Positions 17,986 through 24,442 of a DNA stretch of 64,000 bases are shown one piece after another; positions within the stretch are counted from its first letter, which is position 1, and each line of letters begins with the position of its first letter. A program made the translations under genes and the position numbers. The notes below the pieces were generated by a model. That model had not been told where the DNA came from and searched no databases. It worked only from the letters and a program-made list of their open reading frames with translations. The stretch comes from Halapricum salinum. GTDB lineage: Archaea > Halobacteriota > Halobacteria > Halobacteriales > Haloarculaceae. The DNA is taken from the NCBI RefSeq assembly GCF_004799665.1, contig NZ_CP031310.1:2286887-2350886 (forward strand), read 5' to 3'.

Positions 17986-18016
17986 CCGGACCGAGCGGAG
18001 CGAGGTCCGGCTTTTT
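17986..18016 (+). terminator. Hairpin and T-tract terminator after the radical SAM gene
   Basis: A 7-bp stem CCGGACC / GGTCCGG with an 11-base loop is followed by CTTTTTCCCC and, a little later, another T5. T-rich tracts terminate archaeal RNA polymerase, and the hairpin is conserved in the second copy with a changed stem. Confidence 0.65.
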
Positions 18017-18093
18017 CCCCACGTTTTTGCCGCGAGTGGTACCCGCAGGGCCGGCGGCCCGAGGATACCCGAAGCGGGAAAAAGTGGTTGCAG

Positions 18094-18143
18094 CAGTATC
18101 CGACGGTCGAGGGAACGGTCGTTGAGCGGACGCCGGTGGCATA
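18094..18143 (+). pseudogene. Second, diverged copy of the radical SAM gene 3' end
   Basis: The frame ending at TAA 18143 encodes QYPTVEGTVVERTPVA, the same residues as the true gene end at 17957. The DNA differs at eight third-codon positions in 17 codons with no amino-acid change, and is then identical for about 50 bases through the stop into the terminator region. No upstream part of the gene is present. This looks like a fragment of a homologous gene from a relative, left by recombination or insertion, not a simple decayed tandem duplication. Confidence 0.75.
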
Positions 18144-18172
18144 ACGTACGGCGAACGAAGTGAGCCGTTTCA

Positions 18173-18206
18173 CCGGACGCGACCGTCGGGAGCGTCCGGC
18201 CTTTTT
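18173..18206 (+). terminator. Second copy of the hairpin and T-tract terminator
   Basis: An 8-bp stem CCGGACGC / GCGTCCGG is followed by CCTTTTTCCCC. The stem differs from the first copy at paired positions while the T-tract is the same, supporting selection for the structure. It would isolate the downstream heliorhodopsin gene from read-through. Confidence 0.65.
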
Positions 18207-18352
18207 CCCCACGTTTTTGCGAGGAGTGGCTCGCGAAGCGCTTCTGGGAGTCTCATCTGGATCATTTGCCGGTCCCGTGGTCGCTGTATGCCTGTTTACT
18301 TGTGCAACAGGGTACCAAACTATGATATCAAATGCCTGTGAAGAGATATCTC

Positions 18353-19126
18353 ATGGGAAAGACAAATCCTGACGACTGGAACCTGCGGCGTTTCAACGCG
18401 GTCATGGGCGCGTTACACTTCGTCCAGGGTGCGTTGATGCTCTACTTGAGCTCGTCGCGGGAGTGGACGATCACCGCGACGCGTCTCGAGTTCGATACTG
18501 AGAGTCAGCAACTCGAACCCGTCATGGAGTCGATCGGGACGATCGAGTTGGCCTATCTGGCGGTTGCGTTCCTGTTCATCTCGGCAATCGCCCACGCGCT
18601 GATCGCGACGGTTCTGTACGACCGTTACGTCGCCTACCTCGAGGAGGGCATGAACCCCTACCGGTGGTACGAGTACGCGGTCAGTGCGTCGGTGATGATC
18701 GTCCTGATCGCCATGCTCGCGGGCGTCTGGGATCTCGGCACGCTGATCGCGCTGTTCGGTCTCGTCGCAGTGATGAACCTCTGTGGACTCGTGATGGAAC
18801 GGCACAATCGGCTGACCGAGAAAACGGACTGGAGTTCGTTCGTCGTCGGTTCGATCGCCGGCGTCGTCCCCTGGATCGTGATCGCGGTTACGATCGTCCG
18901 CACGTTCAACGCTGGCGGGAGCCCGCCGGACTTTGTGATCGTGATTTACGTCTCGCTGTTCGTCCTGTTCAACCTCTTTGCGATCAATATGTGGCTGCAG
19001 TATCGCGGCGTCTGGAAGTGGCAGGACTACCTGTACGGTGAACGGGCGTACATCGTGCTGAGCCTCGTGGCCAAGTCGCTATTGGCCTGGCAAGTCTACT
19101 TCGGCGCGGTGAACTCGCCAGTGTAG
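18353..19126 (+). CDS. Heliorhodopsin
   Basis: This 257-residue seven-helix membrane protein has the heliorhodopsin signatures: WYEYAVSASVMIVLIA in helix 3 and GERAYIVLSLVAKSLLAWQV in helix 7. With the ATG at 18353 the retinal Schiff-base Lys is residue 241 and the helix-3 Glu is residue 107, the same numbers as K241 and E107 of HeR-48C12, which supports this start over 18332. Heliorhodopsins bind retinal and insert with the N-terminus inside, opposite to type I rhodopsins; the function is light sensing or regulation of partner proteins and is not settled. No retinal synthesis gene is in the window. The 121 bases upstream are more AT-rich than the surroundings. Confidence 0.93.
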   Translation: MGKTNPDDWNLRRFNAVMGALHFVQGALMLYLSSSREWTITATRLEFDTESQQLEPVMESIGTIELAYLAVAFLFISAIAHALIATVLYDRYVAYLEEGMNPYRWYEYAVSASVMIVLIAMLAGVWDLGTLIALFGLVAVMNLCGLVMERHNRLTEKTDWSSFVVGSIAGVVPWIVIAVTIVRTFNAGGSPPDFVIVIYVSLFVLFNLFAINMWLQYRGVWKWQDYLYGERAYIVLSLVAKSLLAWQVYFGAVNSPV

Positions 19127-19164
19127 CACCTCCCCCTATCGCCACCGTCCTGGCACTCGAGCAC

Positions 19165-20250
19165 TCAAAGCGACACCACGAACCACTCCTCGTCCGGACG
19201 TCGCTGTACTTCCGTCCGGAACTGCGCTGACCGCGACCGAACCCGCTCGCGCAACCACTCACGACCGCGCTCGCCCGCAGGTCGCACCGACTTCTCGACT
19301 ACTTCGACCGGATGCAGCCGCAGCTCCGATAGTCCGTCGTCGACTACCACCTCGAACAGGAACGTCAGGTCGTTGCGGTGGCCCTCGACGGCGGTGAAGT
19401 CAGAGACGAACGTCCCCGTATCGTACAGGATCGGCCGCTCCTCGTACACTTCGATGCCGGCGATCTCGTGGGCGCTGTGGCCGTGGACGACGTCGACGCC
19501 GCGGTCGATGAGCCACCGGCCGAACCGGCGGTGGCGGTCGGTCTTGGGTTCGTAGTTTGGGCCCCAGTGCAGCGACGCCACGACGAGGTCCACGGTCTGA
19601 GGAATCTGCGAGAGGCTACGCTCGACACGGTGGCGGGTTGCCGGATCGCGCGGATCCATGTTCAGGTACGACGTCCCGGCGCTGTCCGGTCCCGCAGCGA
19701 ATGGGCGGAATCGGTCGGTGTAACTCACCAGTGCGACGGTCAGGCCCCCGGCCTCGAACGTCCTCGGCGCGAACGCGGCCGCTTGGTCCTCACTTGCTCC
19801 GGCATGGGCAATTCCCGCGGCGTCGAGAGCACCCGTCGTGTCTCGTACCGAGACGGGCCCGTAGTCCATCACGTGGTTGTTGGCCAGACTGACGGCCCCG
19901 ACGTTGCCGGTCTTCAGGACGGTCGTCGCCCAGTCCGGGTCGCCACGGAAGCGCCACTGCTTGTCCGGCCAGGGCTCGCCTCGCGTGGTGAGCGTACATT
20001 CGAGGTTGCCGACGACGGTGTCGAGCGCGTCGAGCCGCCCCTGCACCTCGTCCCACACTGCGGCTGGCGTCGACCGATGTTTCTCCTGGACGTACCGGGC
20101 CAGCAGGAGGTCGCCGACGAACCCAATCTGGGCCGTCCCATCGACGCTGTGGCCGAGTTCGAACTGGCTGTCCGGTCGTGCGCTCAGCATCGAACACCCT
20201 CCGAGTGCGACCGCACCGGAGGTCAGTACCGCTCGGCGACTACGCCGCAT
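19165..20250 (-). CDS. CapA/PgsA-like metallophosphoesterase-fold lipoprotein
   Basis: This 361-residue protein begins MRRSRRAVLTSGAVALGGC: twin arginines and a lipobox, so it is probably Tat-exported and lipid-anchored. The mature domain has the CapA/PgsA features: IGFVGDLLLARYV, VGNLECTLT, AVSLANNHVMDYG, VASLHWGPNYEP and HGHSAHEIAGIEVY, the metal-binding Asp/Asn/His set of the calcineurin-like CapA fold. Relatives take part in poly-gamma-glutamate capsule formation, though many are of unknown role. The upstream TrmB gene is on the same strand, 38 bases away, and may co-regulate it. The long upstream frame to 21066 is a shadow of the TrmB gene. Confidence 0.85.
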   Translation of the reverse strand: MRRSRRAVLTSGAVALGGCSMLSARPDSQFELGHSVDGTAQIGFVGDLLLARYVQEKHRSTPAAVWDEVQGRLDALDTVVGNLECTLTTRGEPWPDKQWRFRGDPDWATTVLKTGNVGAVSLANNHVMDYGPVSVRDTTGALDAAGIAHAGASEDQAAAFAPRTFEAGGLTVALVSYTDRFRPFAAGPDSAGTSYLNMDPRDPATRHRVERSLSQIPQTVDLVVASLHWGPNYEPKTDRHRRFGRWLIDRGVDVVHGHSAHEIAGIEVYEERPILYDTGTFVSDFTAVEGHRNDLTFLFEVVVDDGLSELRLHPVEVVEKSVRPAGERGREWLRERVRSRSAQFRTEVQRRPDEEWFVVSL

Positions 20251-20288
20251 CGCCTGTCTCGTCGACTGGCTGTCAGAAAAGCCCTCGG

Positions 20289-21443
20289 TCAGTCCTCTGC
20301 TTCGACTAACTCGACCGTGAAGCGCTCGCCTTCGACGTCTTCCATGTACGAGCCCCAGCCGCCGATCGTGTAGGTTTCGTCGTCGACGTCGAGCCAGATG
20401 GTCGCCTGGTGGACGAACGACGCAAGCGGCGGCGCGTCGACCTCGAAGTCGTACTCCGCGGAGACGAGGTTCGAGATCCCGCCGGTCAGTTCGACCGACT
20501 CCCCGGATTCGGTGTCGACGCCCTCGACGGTGAGCACGACGCGCGCGCCGTCTCGGACGAGTGGGGTGACGTGATGGAGACACTCCCGGATGTTCGAGTA
20601 GGTGGCCGGAAGCCCTTCCGACCGAGTCGAGTAGACGGTCTCCCAGGTGTTCCACAGCGCGGTCTGGAAGAACCAGTAGAACACCCGCGACAGCGAGGCG
20701 TCGTTGACGAGCACGCCGTAGCGGCTCGAATCCGGGAGCGTCGACTCGGGGGCGAACGCGGCGTGCTCGCGGTCGACGACGGCCAGAAACTGCGTCTCCA
20801 TGTCGCGATAGCGGACCTCGGTGACACACCCCTCGAACTGCTCGCGGACGTCCGCGAACGGCCGGTCGGTGTCGGATTCGGCACCGCCGGGCTCGCCCAT
20901 CTCGGGATCGAGGTCGCTCGCCGGCGGGATCGCGTCGTCCTCTCTGGTGAGTGTGAGTTTGACGACGACCCCCCGGTCGAAGGCCGCACAGATCGCGTCT
21001 CGCAGGCGCTCGAACTGTGCGGGCGTCGCGCTGACCTCGACCTCGTGTTCGGCCGACTCGATCCACTCGCGAGCCTGCCTGAGCACGGTCTGGGGCTGAG
21101 AGACGACGCTGATGGTGGCGTGGGTGACGTCGGGTTGGCTCCAGCGCTGGTCGATCTCCTCGGCGGCGTCGAGGAAGGTGTCGGCGTAGCTCTCCAGATC
21201 TTCGATCACTGTCTCGGGGTCGTTTGCCCGGACCTGGAGGCTGCCTTCCTGGTAGGTCTCGGCGTAACCACGGTCGGCGAGGCTACGGACGACATCGTAG
21301 ATTCGCGTCTGCGGGACGTCCGAGGCCTCGGCGAGCTCCGAGGCCGTCGCCGTACCGTGTTCGAGCAGCGCGACGTAGGCGTCGGCCTCGTACTGGGTGA
21401 CGCCGGCGTTTTCGAGCGCTGTGCGGAGCCGCTCGGTATCCAT
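20289..21443 (-). CDS. TrmB-family transcription regulator
   Basis: This 384-residue protein has the N-terminal TrmB winged helix (LENAGVTQYEADAYVALLEHG and ASDVPQTRIYDVVRSLADRGY), a linker helix, a PLD-like middle region and a C-terminal TrmB sugar-binding domain ending near the segment WLDVDDETYTIGGWGSYMED. It is the long TrmB form. An ATG at 21455 would add four residues. It is followed by the CapA-like gene, so they may be an operon. The effector is likely a sugar or related ligand, by family analogy only. Confidence 0.87.
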   Translation of the reverse strand: MDTERLRTALENAGVTQYEADAYVALLEHGTATASELAEASDVPQTRIYDVVRSLADRGYAETYQEGSLQVRANDPETVIEDLESYADTFLDAAEEIDQRWSQPDVTHATISVVSQPQTVLRQAREWIESAEHEVEVSATPAQFERLRDAICAAFDRGVVVKLTLTREDDAIPPASDLDPEMGEPGGAESDTDRPFADVREQFEGCVTEVRYRDMETQFLAVVDREHAAFAPESTLPDSSRYGVLVNDASLSRVFYWFFQTALWNTWETVYSTRSEGLPATYSNIRECLHHVTPLVRDGARVVLTVEGVDTESGESVELTGGISNLVSAEYDFEVDAPPLASFVHQATIWLDVDDETYTIGGWGSYMEDVEGERFTVELVEAED

Positions 21444-21502
21444 ACGCCCATCCAATCCGGTCGATCACCCTAATCGTTGCGGTCTTCCGTCACCACTATT
21501 CT

Positions 21503-22021
21503 TCACCGACAGACCCGTTCGAGGGCACTGGCGAGTGTGTGCGGATCCGTGGACGTGATAACGATCTCCCGTCCCCCGGCCCGTTCGATCCTGACTGCTC
21601 GTTTGCCCGCGACGATGTAGCCGATCGGCCCGTCGAAGCGGATCCCCCACCGGTACAGCGTCGGATTGAGTCGGATTCCGACACCGCCGAACTCACCCAT
21701 CGGCGAGATCTCAGTCGGTCGAACCGATTCGATCTCCTCGCAGGGGATCGTCCGCGCTCGCAGGTGCAGCGGCCACAGCCGCAGGGCGAGGCCGTCGTCT
21801 CTGACTTCTACTCGGAGGTTCGCGTAATAGAACAGGACCAGCGGCGAGAACACCAGGAACAAAATGACGCCGATCACCAGTGGGACGTTCGTTCCGGGAT
21901 CGCTGTCGACGGCGACGGCGACGCTGGCGAGCAGCGCGGCGGGGACGCTCCCGACGAGTAGCAGGGCCCACAGCCAGTCCTGGCGGAAGTACTGGCGCTC
22001 GCTGTAGTGGACGGTCGACAC
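21503..22021 (-). CDS. Membrane protein with PH-like domain
   Basis: This 172-residue protein starts with GTG. Two transmembrane helices (about residues 18-38 and 48-66) are followed by a soluble region of alternating strands (VEVRDDGLALRLWPLHLRAR ... YIVAGKRAVRIERAGGREIV) ending with HTLASALERVC, which has the form of a bacterial PH-like (bPH) domain. It would be anchored in the membrane with the domain in the cytoplasm. The role is unknown. The 73 bases between it and the next gene hold both divergent promoters. Confidence 0.7.
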   Translation of the reverse strand: MSTVHYSERQYFRQDWLWALLLVGSVPAALLASVAVAVDSDPGTNVPLVIGVILFLVFSPLVLFYYANLRVEVRDDGLALRLWPLHLRARTIPCEEIESVRPTEISPMGEFGGVGIRLNPTLYRWGIRFDGPIGYIVAGKRAVRIERAGGREIVITSTDPHTLASALERVCR

Positions 22022-22094
22022 ACCTGTTCATTTACTGGCAGCTACCCCAAGTGTTTCGATACGTTTTGGTGTCGAGCGCACCTCCTCTCGATCG

Positions 22095-22397
22095 ATGTAC
22101 GTCTCGCCTGCAGTCCGTACGATCGCCGACGATCCACTCGAAGACGAATCTGTCACCTTGCTCGTCGAGGTCGACGACGACTACGAGCCGGGCGTCGATT
22201 CGGTCGCCAAGCGGGTCGAGACACTCGGCGGGAGCGTCGAGGATCGACGCCGGTTCGGGACATTGGTCGTCTCGATCTCGCAGACGGCTGTGGGCGAACT
22301 CTGCGAACTGGATGGACTGGCGGTTGTCGAGACCGACAACGCGGTGACGATCGATCCCGACGGCGCGGGCGAGGACGTCGAGTACGACATCGAGTGA
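22095..22397 (+). CDS. Conserved-looking 100-residue protein, unknown
   Basis: The product is acidic, with an alternating strand/helix pattern: SVTLLVEVDDDY, a helix with VAKRVETLGG, RFGTLVVSISQTAVGELCEL and DGLAVVETDN. This beta-alpha-beta-beta-alpha-beta order is like a subtilisin propeptide / I9 inhibitor-like ferredoxin fold, but that is only a topology resemblance. No protease neighbour is present. Codon use is normal and it has its own upstream region. Confidence 0.6.
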   Translation: MYVSPAVRTIADDPLEDESVTLLVEVDDDYEPGVDSVAKRVETLGGSVEDRRRFGTLVVSISQTAVGELCELDGLAVVETDNAVTIDPDGAGEDVEYDIE

Positions 22398-22488
22398 TCG
22401 ATTTTCGGCCGTGTGGCCGGTCACCATTCCGATCGGGGCGTTGCGAACCCGCAAGCGTTTACTTCCGTGCCGAGTAATTCGAACTACG

Positions 22489-22932
22489 ATGCCGGACTGC
22501 CCACTCGCCGACGATTGCCCCGAATTCACCGAGCGTATCTCCGGGATGGGGTGTCAACACTACGGCGACCGCGGGGGAGCTGAGTGGTGCAACCACTACA
22601 ACCAGCCGATCAAGGAACTCAAAGCCCAGCCCGTCAAGATGGGCGAAGAGGTCGTCGTCGACGTCGAGGACATCCACGAGAGCGGCGCGGGCGTCGGCCG
22701 AACCGACGACGGGTTCATCGTGCTCGTCGACGGCGTCCTCCCGGAGGCACGCGCTCGAGTCAAGATCACGAACGTCCACTCGAACCACGCCAAAGCCGAG
22801 GAGGTCGAGCGACTCGAGATGGCCGAGACGACCTCCGAAGAGACCGTCGAGGACGAGCGCGACGCCGCGGACGAGGACGAAGACGACCGCGGACCACGGC
22901 TGGGCAGCCGGGACAACTTCTGGGGCAGCTAG
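22489..22932 (+). CDS. TRAM-domain protein with N-terminal Cys motif
   Basis: This 147-residue protein starts MPDCPLADDCPEFTERISGM (ATG at 22489; the frame is open to 22411). The N-terminus carries several Cys and His (CPLADDC, MGCQHYG, EWCNHY) that may bind zinc or a cluster. The TRAM domain follows (GEEVVVDVEDIHESGAGVGR and VDGVLPEARARVKITNV), a predicted RNA-binding barrel. The tail is highly acidic (about 35 residues, mostly Glu and Asp). TRAM proteins in archaea act as RNA-binding or chaperone-like factors. It is followed six bases later by the Tfx gene. Confidence 0.85.
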   Translation: MPDCPLADDCPEFTERISGMGCQHYGDRGGAEWCNHYNQPIKELKAQPVKMGEEVVVDVEDIHESGAGVGRTDDGFIVLVDGVLPEARARVKITNVHSNHAKAEEVERLEMAETTSEETVEDERDAADEDEDDRGPRLGSRDNFWGS

Positions 22933-22938
22933 TCGACC

Positions 22939-23400
22939 GTGACTGACGCCGATTCGATCCTCGAACAGGCGGGATTCGATTCCGAGGCGTCGATTCTGAC
23001 GCGTCGGCAGGCCGAAGTGCTGGCGCTTCGCGAGCGCGGGCTCACCCAGTCGGCCATCGCCGAGCAGTTCGGAACCTCACGAGCCAACGTCGCGAGTATC
23101 GAGTCCAGCGCCCGTGAGAACGTCCGGAAAGCTCGCGAGACCATCGCCGTCGCCGAGACGCTTCGGGCCCCGGTCCAGATCGACGTCGAAGCCGGGACCG
23201 ATCTCTACGACGTGCCACCCGTCGTCTTCGAGGCCTGTGACGACGCCGGTGTGAAGGTGCCACACACGGCGCCGGAACTGCTGTCGACGGTGAGTGAAGC
23301 CGCCGGCGACGCGGTCGTGGGCCGCGAGATCAGGGTGGAGATTCTCGTCAGCGTCAGCGCCGACGGGACGGTCAGGGTCCGGCGAACCAGCGACGACTAG
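22939..23400 (+). CDS. Tfx family DNA-binding regulator
   Basis: This 153-residue protein starts with GTG six bases after the TRAM gene. The N-terminal helix-turn-helix reads SILTRRQAEVLALRERGLTQ followed by SAIAEQFGTSRANVASIE, like the Tfx/sigma-4-type HTH, and the C-terminal part (VFEACDDAGVKVPHTAPELL) matches the Tfx C-terminal domain. Tfx was described as an activator of the molybdenum formylmethanofuran operon in methanogens; haloarchaeal members have no confirmed target. Likely co-transcribed with the TRAM gene. Confidence 0.85.
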   Translation: MTDADSILEQAGFDSEASILTRRQAEVLALRERGLTQSAIAEQFGTSRANVASIESSARENVRKARETIAVAETLRAPVQIDVEAGTDLYDVPPVVFEACDDAGVKVPHTAPELLSTVSEAAGDAVVGREIRVEILVSVSADGTVRVRRTSDD

Positions 23401-23444
23401 CGGAGACGACTGCGCTTTTTGTCTCGCCGCTCCATCGTCCGAGT

Positions 23445-24227
23445 ATGGATCTGCAACTGCAGGACGACGCGGCGCTCTGTACCGCTGCTACGAGTGGTCT
23501 CGGCCTCGCGAGTGCGAAGGCGCTGGCGCGTGCGGGCTGTGACGTTGCCGTCTGTGGGACGACTCCCGAACACGTCGACGACGCCCGCGAGGAACTCCGG
23601 GCCGTCGGCGACGGCGACGTCCTCGCCGTCGAGGCCGACATCACCGATCCCGACGAAGTCGAGGCGTTCGTCGAGACCACGGTCGAGCGCTTCGACGGCC
23701 TCGATCACGTCGTCACGAGTGCGGGCGGACCCGCCAGTGGGTCGTTCGTCGAGACGACCGAGCGAGACTGGTACCAGGCCTACGACCTGCTCGTGATGAG
23801 CTATGTCTGGACGACCCGGGCAGCGCTTCCACATCTTCAGGACGGCGGCGGAACCATCACCGCGATTACGTCTCGGTCGGTCAGAGAGGTGCTGGACGAC
23901 CTCGTGCTCTCGAACGCCGTTCGACGCGCGGTGATCGGACTCGTCAAGACACAATCTAGAGAGTTCGCACCTGCCGTACGTGTCAACGCCGTGCTCCCGG
24001 GTGCACACGAAACCAGCCGGATTCGGGAACTCGTCGAAGACGCTGTCGAGCGCGGCGAGTACGACACCTACGACGCGGGCCTCGCTGATTGGGCCACCGA
24101 CGTCCCGCTCGGCCGGATCGGCGATCCCCGGGAACTCGGCGACGTCGTCGCATTCCTCGCCAGCGACCGCGCCAGTTACGTCACCGGCGTTGGCCTCCCC
24201 ATCGACGGCGGATCGACGCGAAGTTGA
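23445..24227 (+). CDS. Short-chain dehydrogenase/reductase
   Basis: This 260-residue SDR has a nucleotide-binding segment AATSGLGLASAKALARAG and the VTSAGGPASG strand. At the usual catalytic Ser/Tyr/Lys region it reads ITSRSVREVLDDLVLSNAVRRAVIG: the Ser is present but the YxxxK Tyr is replaced (NAVRR). This departure is shared by a subset of atypical SDRs of unknown activity. The C-terminus (YVTGVGLPIDGGSTRS) is typical of 3-ketoacyl reductase-type SDRs. The substrate is unknown. Confidence 0.85.
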   Translation: MDLQLQDDAALCTAATSGLGLASAKALARAGCDVAVCGTTPEHVDDAREELRAVGDGDVLAVEADITDPDEVEAFVETTVERFDGLDHVVTSAGGPASGSFVETTERDWYQAYDLLVMSYVWTTRAALPHLQDGGGTITAITSRSVREVLDDLVLSNAVRRAVIGLVKTQSREFAPAVRVNAVLPGAHETSRIRELVEDAVERGEYDTYDAGLADWATDVPLGRIGDPRELGDVVAFLASDRASYVTGVGLPIDGGSTRS

Positions 24228-24442
24228 CGGAACCGCGCCTGTAGATTGAACAGGTAGTCTCTTTGCAACGAAGCCGGAAACACTTGTAGGTATCTCTCGC
24301 CGTTTTAATATCAGGAAACATGTAGCTTCAGGTAATATTATGCGGTAGCCTGTCACAACCTTTCACATCGTCGGTCGCCCGTCGGACGGGTGGCCGGAGG
24401 GAGCACACATGGGATCCACCTATTTGACAGGAAGTGCCTGAG
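24228..24442 (+). promoter_or_regulatory. Upstream region of the giant-gene operon
   Basis: These 215 bases hold no gene. Two AT-rich TATA-like stretches are visible, TTTTAATA (24303-24310) and TAATATTA (24333-24340), both about 100 or more bases before the start, so the transcript probably has a leader. In that leader a short hairpin CCCGTC / GACGGG lies at 24378-24390. A ten-codon frame (24409-24441) ends just before the ATG and might be a leader peptide, without further support. Confidence 0.4.

Noticed and set aside
16581-18212. 543-codon frame on the minus strand
   Set aside because: It is antisense to the radical SAM gene and its composition (shadow-type, His/Val-rich, with no known motif) follows from codon bias of the real gene.
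24409-24441. Ten-codon leader ORF before the PKD gene
   Set aside because: Too short to distinguish from chance; no stalling motif or attenuator-like alternative hairpins.
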